Source of the DNA: Psoroptes ovis
Taxonomy: Eukaryota > Arthropoda > Arachnida > Sarcoptiformes > Psoroptidae
Reading direction: 5' to 3'
Length of the DNA stretch: 64,000 bases
Assembly (NCBI GenBank): GCA_002943765.1
Contig: PQWQ01000003.1
Span: 1,054,001-1,118,000, forward strand
Position numbers and translations under genes: made by a program. A model generated the notes under the pieces. The model had not been told where the DNA came from. It made no database searches and was given only the letters and a program-made list of their open reading frames with translations. Below are positions 13,395-24,600 of the stretch, piece after piece (position 1 is the first letter of the stretch; every line of letters starts with the position of its first letter).

Positions 13395-13437
13395 ATCTCT
13401 AAAAAATTCTTATTTTTTGAATTTTATTCTTAGAGAT
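13395..13437 (-). other. Hairpin downstream of His-rich gene B
   Basis: ATCTCTAA (13395-13402) is perfectly complementary to TTAGAGAT (13430-13437). Inside it AAAATTC (13403-13409) pairs with GAATTTT (13419-13425). It is the counterpart of the hairpin after paralogue A. The sequence differs while pairing is largely kept, which hints at a selected RNA structure. Confidence 0.55.
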
Positions 13438-13537
13438 CAATTTGAAATTGATCTATTTGTATTTATTTAATTATTATTAATATGCATTAATAGTTTATTT
13501 GTGACTGGTTTTTTTTTCGATAAATTAAAAAATTAAT

Positions 13538-14202
13538 TTATTTGCGTCCACCGCCACCACCATAATGATATGATGATTCATGTTTATCGTAATGTTTTTC
13601 TTCATGATGATATGAATGATCATCGTGTCCTTTTTTGGCGACCAATGTTTCAATTTCTTCATGAACTGGTTCAATTTTCTGAGTGATTTTACGGTATGGT
13701 GTAATAACTTCATGTACTTCTTGATATACTGGTTTTTTGACGTAATGTTTCAAATAATGTGGTTCATCTTCGGAGTGTGAAACTTTGTGTGAACCGCCAG
13801 CATTTTCGTGATGTTGATCTACATGAAGATGTGATGATTTGGATTTGAATGTCATGTGAATTGGTACAGCATGTGCATCAACTAAAATTTGTTTGAAAAA
13901 ATCGATTGATTATCTTAATCGATTATTAATTGAAAATCGATAATACCTTCAACATGGATCGGGTGAATATGATGATGACCATGAGCATGATAATATTTGA
14001 CATGATGATTAGAATGAACTGGTAAATGTACCGAATGATGGCCATAATGATGACCACCACCACCACCACCGCCATAATGAGTACCTTCGACAATCATGAT
14101 GGTCATAAAACTGGCGAAAATTAAAACCTGAATAATTGAAATTGAAAACAATTTGAGATTTATTTGTCGGGAAATGAAAAACAAATCACATACACGAAGC
14201 AT
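13538..14202 (-). CDS. His-rich secreted protein, paralogue B (three exons)
   Basis: Three exons on the minus strand: 14194-14202 (M-L-R), 13947-14127 and 13538-13881, giving 177 aa. Introns are 66 and 65 nt with GTATGT/CAG and GTATTA/TAG ends. Exon positions and phases match paralogue A exactly. The signal peptide is MLRVLIFASFMTIMIVEG. The main differences are a Gly run (THYGGGGGGGHHYG) after the signal peptide and an extra DKHES-GGGG expansion near the C-terminus. The KKPVYQEVHEVITPYRKI core is identical. Intron 2 is almost identical between the copies, so the duplication is recent or homogenised by gene conversion. As for A, the product is probably extracellular and no named family is recognised. 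Confidence 0.8.
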
Positions 14203-14325
14203 TTTTTTCCTTATTCGGTTTTTTGTTAGAACTTAAAAGCTATTTGTTTTTTTATTTTTTTATTTTGTTGTTGAACAAACAAATGAAAGTTGAATGATGA
14301 TTTGAATCTAACAATTGATCGGCCA

Positions 14326-14332
14326 TTTTATA
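14326..14332 (-). promoter_or_regulatory. TATA box of His-rich gene B
   Basis: TATAAAA on the minus strand, about 124 bp upstream of the ATG, within GGATCGA-TATAAAA-TGGCCGATC. It corresponds to the box of paralogue A. Confidence 0.65.
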
Positions 14333-14339
14333 TCGATCC

Positions 14340-17300
14340 AAAATCGATCCTAAAGCATAATCTTGAAGGGACTTTCTCTTCAAAACGAAAAAATAAACAA
14401 ATTTTGTCCTGAAACAATTGATAACAATTCAATTATTTTTGAATTTTACAATGTCAATGTTTTGTCTCAATCGTTTCACCTTATTATCAATTTTCAATTT
14501 TCATTGAATTTTTGAGAAATTTATTTTGTGACTTTTTTAAATTAATTGAAATCTTTGATTTAAATTTTTTTCAAATTCAATTTCGATTTCGATTTCGAAA
14601 AAAAATAAGTAAAACAAAATCAGATAACAATAACAATTATGATGATTATAGCTGATTAAACAAAATAACAATTGATCGATCAATTGGTGGATTGATTGAT
14701 TGTAAAATCAAATAGAAGAAATAGATTGAATTCCAATAAGCACAAATTTTTTAACGAAAATTTAGGCGTTTTTTTAAAACCTTGAAGGCATAAATGATTT
14801 CGATTATTATGTTTAATAAACATGTTGGTGGAAAATTATTATAACTGATCGAATTTGTAATTTGTTTGTTTATCTGATTATCACTATTATTATTATTATT
14901 ATTATTGCTACCATTATTATCATTGACATTTTATTATTGCTGCATTGTTGACCAGTTTGACCATTTTATTTGAAAAATTTTCTTTATTTCTCAATGTTTG
15001 TAAATGTGATTATTATTATTATTGTTACGTAAATCCACAATGGATCAAATGATAATAAAAAATTATAATCATTATGGTTTATCATTATTATTATCTAATT
15101 TGAAGGTTTTCTACTCTAGTTTACTTTTTATTTTACTTTCAATTTCATTGTCTACCATTTAATTTGAATCGTTTTATTTCTATTCTTCGTTTGTCTCCAT
15201 AAAAATTAATTGAAATCGATTGATCGAAAGGAGATTTTGAGAAAAAATTGACCAATTTTTTCGAACAAAAATGAAATTCACCAAAAACGAAATAGATGGC
15301 ACAAGGGGTTCTTGATTTTTTTTAGATTTGAATTTTTTCAAATTTGAATTTTCTAGCTGAATTTAAAGATGAAATATTGGAATTTTTTGAGTGTTTCCCA
15401 GTGATTCTCGTTCATCATAAAATGACATGAAGATGCTTGAAAAGATTTATGATAATCATTTCGTAGCATACCGAAATATTCTTCGGTCTAAATCAGCCAA
15501 AACTTTTGATCAGAAATCAATCGATTTTCCATAAAAAAAGATTTAATCGCCATATTTTTTTCTTATATTAATCGATGATATTTGCAAAAAATATTCAATG
15601 ATTATGATGATCATGATGATGATCAGAAAATATGTCATTGATCTTCATCATCTTTGACAACGAGAACATCAGCAGCAGTAAACTTGAAAAAATTTGAATA
15701 TCATTCAAATTCAATGTGCATCAATTTGATTGTCTATGACTGACTGATATGTGCGTGTGTGTTTGTGTTTGAGTGCTTGCTTGTCGCCCATTATATCATG
15801 ATTATACATCAATATTCTTGACGAATCTTGATGGTGGCAAAGAACCAAAGGGAAAATTCTCTATACTTTGGATCGAGTAGAAACCCTTGGCTGTTTTCCT
15901 GTTGTTTGAATTATTTGAATTCTGCGAATTCTTCGAATTCTGAATCTGTTTGAACCATATTTTTTTTTTGTACGCACGCAAGGAATATTTTTGATCACGA
16001 AACAGATGTTTTTATTTAAACAAAATGAAAACAGGCAGCCAAAAACGATGAAAAAAAAATCAAAATTTCATAAAACATTAATAATAAGAAAAATATCCTT
16101 GGATAAAAAATGTGATACAAAAGTATACAATCGGGGATATGCAGCATGCAGAAATGCCAACAAATTGAAACCAAATCACCTTCTATTTTCATTTCTCTTG
16201 AAATACATTGTTTTCTCATTGATCCACAAATGAAACAGATTCACCATAAATCAATTGATGCTTCAAAAAAAGAGGAAAAAATTTCCATGGAAACTCTCGG
16301 TGGCAGCAATACAGAAATATGTTTGAAATTTAATTCAATTCCGGTTGCATTTTTCAATAGTTTTTTCCCGAAAATGTTCAATGGCAGGCTAAATTCAGGT
16401 GCATTGTTGTTGTTGCTGTTGTTGTTCAAGTGAGGTGTAGCCAAGATTTTCGAAAATTTCATTCTGAAAAAAATCATTTATCATTTGTCAATTGACAAGT
16501 TGTATATGTGATTATATGGTCATACATGTGTGTATTATTAGTATTATCATTATTTTCTTTCGTTTCCATTTTCTTAAATCTTTAATTTCAAGAAGAATAT
16601 GATGATGATGATGATGAACTTATTCAAGACTTCATAAGAAAGGAAAATTCTTCATCTTGAAACTATTTTTGGTCATTTTCTTATATTTCAAAGCAAAGTA
16701 TCAAAATAAGAAGAAATTGTTATCATCATTAATTTAAACCAAAATGAATTCAATGAATCATTATTTTATTTATTTGTCATTTTGTATATTAATATAATAA
16801 TAACCATAATAATGAATATTATTATTATCATCATTATTATATAATGATTGTAATGAGAATAAATCTATTTTATTCTATTCCATTTTTTTTCTCCTTCGTC
16901 TTTGACAGTATTTCATCTTTAAATAATAATAATAAACTCAGTGAAGCAAACCGATCCATCATTTATTTATTCGTTCATTCATTCATTCATTCATTTATTT
17001 TTTCATTCATCATTCACATTGATGATATACAATCGAAAATGATGTTAATAATAATAATAATATATTTAAAGGTTTCGTTCTTAATTTATGTCTAATAATA
17101 ATTATCATTATTTCTTATGTATGTTATTTATGCAGTAATAAATACATTTCATCAACACACAATATACATTTCAATTGTGTATGTTTTGCCATTTGATATT
17201 TTTTTCTCTTGGTTTATCGGTATATGGACATTTCTTGTCTTTGTGAAATGAAATTGTACTAATGATTTTGAAAAATTTAATGGATTTAAAATGTCACCGA

Positions 17301-17418
17301 ATAGATAGCTGAAATATAGAATGAAAATCCATTTAAAATTCCCCCCATTTTACAGTATATGAAGCTATGAATATCATCTTCATATGCATAATCCGATGAT
17401 TATTAATTATAATAATGA
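14340..17418. other. AT-rich intergenic region, nothing recognised
   Basis: Microsatellites (ATT, ATTC at about 16971-17000) and AT-rich DNA. Overlapping open frames of 60-95 codons at 15991-16477 occur on both strands and lack any domain or consistent coding signal, so they are not called as genes. Confidence 0.5.
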
Positions 17419-17422
17419 TAAT

Positions 17423-17558
17423 TGTTGAAATAAATAATTGGCATACGTCCTTTGTGAACAAACCCCTAAATCCCTCCCCTTTTTAAAAATTTAAATTTTA
17501 TATTTTACAACGTCTTTTAATAAAATTATAACGATCATTCGTTTTATAACGGCTAACA
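17423..17558 (+). repeat. 5' LTR of the copia element
   Basis: Begins TGTTGAAATAAATAATTGG and ends GGCTAACA; repeated at 21488-21623 without visible differences. At 136 bp it is short even for copia. Confidence 0.95.
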
Positions 17559-17569
17559 TGGTAGCAGAG
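17559..17569 (+). other. Primer binding site of copia element (initiator tRNA-Met)
   Basis: TGGTAGCAGAG directly follows the LTR and is complementary to the 3'-terminal 11 nt (CUCUGCUACCA) of metazoan initiator tRNA-Met. It therefore uses the tRNA 3' end, not the internal fragment used by Drosophila copia. Confidence 0.85.
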
Positions 17570-17695
17570 CCTAAAATTGATTGAATTTAACGAATTTTTG
17601 TTTATTTTGATTGTGAATTGATTGATTTCAACTGATTGTCAATTAATTAAGTGAATGATTGAAATTTTGTTTATGTTTGTGGATTAATTGATCGA

Positions 17696-20600
17696 ATGAA
17701 CAATTATAATTTAAGATTATTACCGCATCGAATGACAAATAATAACAACGAAATGGCTGAATTTGATAAAATAATGAATTCAAAGAATGTTGACATCCAG
17801 AAATTCAACGGTAAAAATTACAAATCATGGTTATCCGACATAAAGCTTTGGTGTACATTCAATGGTAAATCAGATTTACTCCAAGTGAAGTTAAGTGGTG
17901 TTAATGATTCGAATAAAGAACAACTCAAATCATTGGCCGCATTTATTAAATTCATGATTGATGCAGATTTACGAGATTTGGTCAAAGACACAGAGATACC
18001 TTATGAAATAATTCGTATATTGGAAAAACGTTTTAATAAAATTAGTCAGGCGAAAATCGCTAAATTATTCTTTGAATTGAATGATATCAAAATGAGTTTG
18101 AATGATGATCCAAACATATTTTTTGCCAAATTTGATATTAAACGTAAGGAACTATGTGAGACTGGCACAGTCATTGTTGATGCGATATGGATCAGTATTG
18201 TATTGAGAGCATTGCCAGATGAATATGCAAAGATCAAAGAGGACATGTTTGACCAATTGGAAGTAAACAATCTGACATATGATGCAGCTAGGGACCTGGT
18301 TGTCAGCAAATGTCTTAGATGGCAAAAAGAAAATATTGGGAAAATATCGAATGAGTTTCAAACTGGTCTTCGGGTCAGTGAAAAACATATTAAAATTGAC
18401 AAACCAGTTCCGAACTGTTATAATTGTGGTAAATCGGGACATATTGCTATTTGGTGTCCGTTTAAACAACAGACTAAATCGAATCATTTTCAAAAATGGA
18501 ACAACAGAAATGTATCACGACAATTTGGTAAACGTGAAATAAATAATCCTATGAATAAGAATAGTAACAACAACAATGTCAATAATGTATCTAATGTTGA
18601 ACAAGAAACGAATAACGATTTGGCTCTGACAGTGATAAACAAAGTGAATGAAAATTCGTGTTGGTGGTATATGGACAGCGGATCAACTGGTCATTTTACG
18701 AACAATGTTGGTGTACTTAATAAGCCAGTTTGTATCAATAAAAGTGTTGCAACAGCTAGTGGTGAATTATGTGACATAAAAGCGATTGGTAATGTTCAAT
18801 TAAATAGTGAATGTGGTAATAAAATCAATCTTGAAAATGTAGAATATGCACCTAATTTCAAAAATAATTTGCTATCGGTTGCTAAAATTTGCGATGAAAA
18901 TATCAATGTGATCTTCACCAATACAAATTGTTATGCAGTTGATAAAGAAAAAGCTAATATTCATATACCAAAATCATCGGCAATTTTCACAGCCAAACGA
19001 ATTGATAATTCTTATGTTAAAGTTGATGAAATGAATAAAAATGATTGTAAAAATTATGTGTCCAATTCTGTTTTAATTGCTAAGAATAATGAGAAATCAG
19101 TTTTATGGCACAAAAGATTAGGTCATCCAGGCAGTGAAAAATTGTCAAGAATCTTTTCATCTTCTTTCCCATCAATCAACTGTCCTGAATGTAAAATGTC
19201 CAAATGTATTCGTAAATCTCATCCATTGACTTTTGAGAAATTTCGTTTTATGCAACGCATAAGTGCTGATGTAATTGGACCGTTAAAAGAATCGATGTCT
19301 GGATGCGTTTATGTATTGAATTTGGTAGAGCATCATTCATCGTATGGAATGGTTTATCCAATGAAGACCAAGAGCGAAGTGGTCAAGTATGTGATTGAAT
19401 TTATTGACTTTTGTGAAACGCAAACTGGTCGTAAATTGAAGGAATTTTTGTCTGACAATGGGTCAGAGTTTGTGAATCAACAGCTTCAGCATCATTTAAA
19501 GAAGAAAGGAATCTTGTTCTGCACCACGACGCCACATACATCGGCTCAAAATGGTAAAATTGAAAGACGAAATCGAACCATCATCGACTGTGCAAGAACA
19601 ATGATCAACAACGCCAAAATGCCTGAAGAATATTGGCCAACAGCAGTTAGAGCTGCTAATTATCTAATCAATAGATGGCCAACAAAATCAAAGATAATTC
19701 CATATGAAAAATTTTTCGGTAAAAGTGTAACATATGACCATCTAAAAGTGTTCGGATGTTTGGCATACTGGAGAATGAACGATAATATGATTGCGACCAA
19801 ATTTAATCAAAGAGGTCAAAAATTCATTTTTGTTGGTTATACAGAAACAACAAAAAACTATTGGTTATTAGATCCGAGATCCAACAAAACATTCAAAACG
19901 TGTGACGTAGATTTTGACGAGAATGTTATGGGTTTCCCAGCGATCATGAATGAGAAGAAAGGATCTATCGCTTTGGATGAAGTAAAAGTAATGAACGTGG
20001 AAACGATTTCACCAGCGCCTAAGAATTACGATGAAGCGATGAAATCGATCGATTATGAGAAATGGCAACTGGCGATGGATAAGGAGAAGAATGAACTGAC
20101 CCAGAAGGGTGTATACAAGGTTGTGGGTCAGCTTCCCTTGTCAGGTATGAAACCATTGACAACGAAATGGGTTTACGCCAGAAAATCTGATGGAAGATTC
20201 AAAGCTAGGTGCGTTGTACGTGGATTTGAACAGTACAACGTTGGAAGCACATTTGCACCTACGCTTAGAATGTCAACGTTATTGACGATCTTAACGTATG
20301 CATTGACAAAGAAAAAGAAAATAAAACAATTTGATATCTCTACAGCGTTTCTCAACTCAAAATTAGAGAGTGAAATTTATGTCATACCGCCGAAGGGTAT
20401 TACAGACAAATATTGGAAATTGGAGAAAGCGCTGTATGGTCTTAAAGAAGCGCCGAGAAGATGGTATGAAACGTTGAGTTGTTTCCTGATTGAAAGTTGC
20501 AACCTAAGACAGTCTTTGGTTGATAAATGTTTATTTTATTCCGATAATATGATTGTGGTCATCTATGTTGATGATATAATTATTGCGTACGATGATAATG

Positions 20601-21493
20601 TTAATTTTGATCTTGTGATGAATGAATTTGAACGAAAATTTGAGATCCATGACCTCGGTGAATGTAACATCTATCTTGGTATGAAAATAGATTGTAAAGA
20701 CAATATGATCACAATTGATCAAGAGAGTTACATCGAAGATATTCTTGAAAGATTCAAAATGGAAGGGTGCAATTCAACGAATGTACCTATGGACTGTTTT
20801 GAAGATTATTCGGCTGGCCCAATCAATAAAGAATTACCTGTAAGAGAATTATTGGGCTGTTTGAATTATGTAGCCACACACACGAGACCTGATATCTCTG
20901 TGTGCATATCGCATCTAACATCGTATGCTGATAAACCAACCGATGCCCTAATGATGGCCTGCAAAAGGGTTGTGAGATATTTAGCCGGTACGAAGGATAT
21001 GAAATTAATTATTGAGCCGGTAAAGGATTGGAAGATCAATGCTTTGACTGACGCAAGTTTCAAGTCAGATCCAAAAGGACGGTCAGTCAGTGGCTCAATT
21101 GTGCAATTGGGTAATTCTCCGGTCTTATGGTCATCAAAGAAACAATTGAGAATGCCGCATTCATCATGCGAGGCAGAATTAAACGCTGCTCTATCGACCT
21201 GGAGACTCGCAAGTCCGATTCAACAATTGTTGTCCGAATTAAAGATAAAAGCTGACTTGAAATTAATTATCGATAGTAGAGCAGCGAAAGCTATCCTGGA
21301 CAATAATGAGTTTAAACAATCTGGCTATTTCGAGTACGATAAGAAATTATTGGTACAAGAATTTAGCCATGAAAACAATGAAATAATCAAGGTACCATCG
21401 GCAGAACAACTTGCTGATATGTTGACAAAGCCTCTTGGCAAAATTAAAATTGAAAATTTTCGTGGACGTACGCCAATTAGAAGGGTGTGTTGA
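17696..21493 (+). CDS. Copia Gag-Pol polyprotein, 1265 aa, intact
   Basis: One uninterrupted ORF. Gag covers about residues 1-300, with a CCHC zinc knuckle CYNCGKSGHIAIWC near 241-254. Protease follows, with WYMDSGSTGHFT near 324 (catalytic D-S-G). The integrase zinc domain HKRLGHPG...CPEC starts near 470, and its acidic triad appears in ISADVIG (about 523), LSDNGSEF (about 585) and NGKIERR (about 619). Reverse transcriptase has YVDD at 957-960. RNase H includes DASFKSD (about 1118) and SCEAELNA. The frame runs to a TGA whose codon lies inside the 3' LTR (21491-21493), so the polypurine tract is coding and the last codon is supplied by the LTR. The ATG at 17696 is the first in frame; a second candidate lies at the MTNNNN methionine. 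The polyprotein would build virus-like particles and copy and integrate the element. No env gene is present. Confidence 0.95.
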   Translation: MNNYNLRLLPHRMTNNNNEMAEFDKIMNSKNVDIQKFNGKNYKSWLSDIKLWCTFNGKSDLLQVKLSGVNDSNKEQLKSLAAFIKFMIDADLRDLVKDTEIPYEIIRILEKRFNKISQAKIAKLFFELNDIKMSLNDDPNIFFAKFDIKRKELCETGTVIVDAIWISIVLRALPDEYAKIKEDMFDQLEVNNLTYDAARDLVVSKCLRWQKENIGKISNEFQTGLRVSEKHIKIDKPVPNCYNCGKSGHIAIWCPFKQQTKSNHFQKWNNRNVSRQFGKREINNPMNKNSNNNNVNNVSNVEQETNNDLALTVINKVNENSCWWYMDSGSTGHFTNNVGVLNKPVCINKSVATASGELCDIKAIGNVQLNSECGNKINLENVEYAPNFKNNLLSVAKICDENINVIFTNTNCYAVDKEKANIHIPKSSAIFTAKRIDNSYVKVDEMNKNDCKNYVSNSVLIAKNNEKSVLWHKRLGHPGSEKLSRIFSSSFPSINCPECKMSKCIRKSHPLTFEKFRFMQRISADVIGPLKESMSGCVYVLNLVEHHSSYGMVYPMKTKSEVVKYVIEFIDFCETQTGRKLKEFLSDNGSEFVNQQLQHHLKKKGILFCTTTPHTSAQNGKIERRNRTIIDCARTMINNAKMPEEYWPTAVRAANYLINRWPTKSKIIPYEKFFGKSVTYDHLKVFGCLAYWRMNDNMIATKFNQRGQKFIFVGYTETTKNYWLLDPRSNKTFKTCDVDFDENVMGFPAIMNEKKGSIALDEVKVMNVETISPAPKNYDEAMKSIDYEKWQLAMDKEKNELTQKGVYKVVGQLPLSGMKPLTTKWVYARKSDGRFKARCVVRGFEQYNVGSTFAPTLRMSTLLTILTYALTKKKKIKQFDISTAFLNSKLESEIYVIPPKGITDKYWKLEKALYGLKEAPRRWYETLSCFLIESCNLRQSLVDKCLFYSDNMIVVIYVDDIIIAYDDNVNFDLVMNEFERKFEIHDLGECNIYLGMKIDCKDNMITIDQESYIEDILERFKMEGCNSTNVPMDCFEDYSAGPINKELPVRELLGCLNYVATHTRPDISVCISHLTSYADKPTDALMMACKRVVRYLAGTKDMKLIIEPVKDWKINALTDASFKSDPKGRSVSGSIVQLGNSPVLWSSKKQLRMPHSSCEAELNAALSTWRLASPIQQLLSELKIKADLKLIIDSRAAKAILDNNEFKQSGYFEYDKKLLVQEFSHENNEIIKVPSAEQLADMLTKPLGKIKIENFRGRTPIRRVC
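21479..21485 (+). other. Polypurine tract of copia element
   Basis: AGAAGGG just before the 3' LTR, the expected primer for plus-strand DNA synthesis. It encodes R-R-(V) of the Gag-Pol C-terminus. Confidence 0.6.
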
Positions 21494-21623
21494 AATAAAT
21501 AATTGGCATACGTCCTTTGTGAACAAACCCCTAAATCCCTCCCCTTTTTAAAAATTTAAATTTTATATTTTACAACGTCTTTTAATAAAATTATAACGAT
21601 CATTCGTTTTATAACGGCTAACA
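21488..21623 (+). repeat. 3' LTR of the copia element
   Basis: A 136-bp direct repeat of 17423-17558 with no differences seen by eye. It contains the stop codon of Gag-Pol. Confidence 0.95.
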
Positions 21624-21627
21624 TAAT

Positions 21628-24600
21628 GAATGATTATAACCTGTAATCTAGAATCTTTAATGTTTTTACAATCAAAAAACAATGAAATTTTTTCAGAGAA
21701 AAAAATTAACAATTAAAAGATGCAAATTTTTTGCTTATTTTGTTGCTGTTTGACATTCAAAATGTTTCAAAAAAAACATTTTCATCTATGAACATGATCA
21801 TGAATGATATAATAATGTCCCGGTACAAATAAACAACATTATAATTTTCAAGATTATTTCTTCTTTGAAACAAAAAAACATAAAATAATCCATTTAATGA
21901 ATAAATACATTGAATGAAAAGAGCGAAATAATAATTGAAATGATAATAATAACATGTAAAAAATCAAGTGTATATCTGTTTGTTTGTTTGATGACAAAAT
22001 TAATAATCATTATCAGATAACATGAATGATAAATGATTATTTTAATGATAATAATAATTATTATACTGATAATTATTAATGAAATGAATATTCAAACATT
22101 TGTTTCAAAAAGATTGTAAATGATAATTTACAAATTTTCCATCATCAACTCTGACATCACCATTATGTGCTTACAAGCGCATATTTATTTGTTTGAAATG
22201 TTGACTTTAAAACCTTTTTTGAAAAAACATTTTTGATGATGGTTAATGATGTTGATGATGCTCGAATGTTGTTGTTGAATGGTGTTGTTGTTGTTGTTGT
22301 TGAGAATTTAATTTCCAGCATTTCACCAAAGAACAAAAGAAATCAAGATTAATTGTTAATTTTTTTTGGGGAAACATTTGTCACACATGTAGCGAATTGC
22401 TATGCATTTACATTTCTTGTTGGAAAACATTTTTGATTACCATCGAATGCTGAAAATGCTAAATTATTACATAAAGTACTCTTGAGCTAAATTCATTGTG
22501 TTTGAGTTACGAATGATGAAGACAAAATCCATTTTAATTTGTCTTTTTGTTCTCCGTTTTTGTTCCAAATCTTCTGATTTTCATTTCTGGACAAATTTCA
22601 AATATGCAAAGGACTTCGTGATTTCTCCAAAGAATTTCATCTAAGAACTAAGAAATTCCTGTTAATCTCCCTAAGAATTTCTTGACAATTGTTATTCTTG
22701 ACACAATCATCGAATATAATTCACATTTCAAGCTTTTATTCTCGTGTTTCAAGAAGGATTTTAAATCTTTTTTTCTCATCCAGAATTTCTTCAAATTTTA
22801 ATTTCATTAACTTGGTTCATTGTTTTTTTTTCTTCGCTGATAATTATGTTTCAAAGATGGAAAAAAAAGAAAATCCAATCAACGAAACGAAAAAAAAACG
22901 GTACAAGTCACGAATTTCTGGTGAAAAAGGTCTCCATGAAAGTTTTCCATGTATTAAATTTTAAACGTTTTGGGCATATTGTTTCATCATTATCATCATC
23001 ATCATCATCCAGAATTCTTTCAAATGTCCGCATCTTAATTTTTTTGAATTTTCTGTGATGAAAGTGTATATGTTCATTTTCATTTGTTCATTAAAATGTT
23101 TCTTGTTGGAAACAGAGCAAGAACTAAAGCAGGAATAATTTAAAAATTGAACAAAAATTTCTTTTCATTTGAAATTAGTTTAATTTGAAAATTATTCATT
23201 TCCAAAAATTCATTTTCGATTTTGATTTTAATTTTGATTTAAATTGAAATTTTCCATTCTATTCTATGACGATCATCATCATCATCATCATTATTATTAT
23301 TATTCTTCGATTCGACTAAATGATTCAATAATAATTCAATTGTAATCATCATTTAGTTCGTGTGTGTGTGTGCGTATGTCTATGATTCTGCATGTTCCAT
23401 ACACGTATCATTCGTTGTTTTACAAAGTTTTTCATTTCTTCTAATTTCAATGAAGAAATTTCGTTTAAATTTTCTTCAATGTGATTAAATTAAATTGGTT
23501 TTTTCCACCCTTCAATCTCTCTTTCACTCTCTGTCGATCTTGTTTGATGGGAGTTTTTTGTTCTCGAGTTATCTTCATTATTCTTCAAAGAATATTCATT
23601 CTTCGAATAGGTATAATAGGGTAATACGAACAATGGTTGATGGTTGAACAATGCATGTAGCCCCTTTATTTCTGGTCGAAGCATTCGTTTTCATTGGGCT
23701 CAAGCAATTTCTTTGACTTGGTTTTTTTCCTCTTTTGGTCTCCTCCGTCATCATAATCTAATCATTTTAAAAGCATTGAAATCATTTTTTTTTTATTTTT
23801 TGCTACAAAAAAATTTAATTCATTCTTTGAAGATTTTTCATTTCCAAGGGGGCAGAAAACACAAAATTTACATTTTCAAATTACTTTCAAAGTTTGATTA
23901 TGTTTTGAGACGAGGAAAAACTTGAAATAAAAGAGTTAAAATGATGTTATTATTTTTGTTGATGTCTATCATTTATGACGATGGCAATGATGATGATGAT
24001 GATGATGCGGTCCATCATCATCATAATCACGCTCGCTTGTAGTAACAATGTGAATAACAATTTTCTGAAACATTTTCTCAAAAATTCTCAAAAATATTTT
24101 CGTCGAGAATCTCTTTTGTAAATTCAATTTTCATTATAAATGAATGAATGAGACGAATGAGTGAAAGAATGAACAAAATGAAATAATGGAAACTTGAGAA
24201 TATAATCATAAACAATATTTATTTAACAATTTATTTCAATATCATAAATGTGTGATACATAGAAAATTCAAAATTGTTACATTCAAACATAAAACTATTG
24301 AAAAATAAATTTTTGTCTGCAAAAAAATGAAAAAGCAAATGATGTTTAAATAACAAGCAAACACATGCACACACACACGCACATAATAACGTGCCAAGAC
24401 TAATAACCATTGAATAATGTTTCTACATCAGAAAAAATGCGAAAAAATGAATGCGAAAAACCACAAAATAACCCGAAAAAAAATAACAGATGTTTGTTGC
24501 TTTGTTTCACACTGTACATTGATAGTATACTGTATCAAAGCAAAAAAATGAAATTTTTCCATGATAAAAATCTAATCAAATTATAAATTCTACCCGAATA

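Larger units (their letters stand above)
17423..21623 (+). mobile_element. Complete Ty1/copia LTR retrotransposon
   Basis: The element is 4201 bp with 136-bp LTRs (17423-17558 and 21488-21623) that look identical by eye, TGTT...AACA ends, a primer site, one Gag-Pol ORF and a polypurine tract. The flanks share TAAT directly outside the LTRs (17419-17422 and 21624-21627). If the final LTR base is counted as target, this becomes the 5-bp ATAAT usual for copia. Integrase precedes reverse transcriptase, the diagnostic copia order. The intact ORF and identical LTRs indicate a recent, possibly still active insertion. Confidence 0.95.

Noticed and set aside
15991..16477. Cluster of four overlapping frames of 67-95 codons
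   Set aside because: They overlap on both strands without domains, and none is supported over the others.
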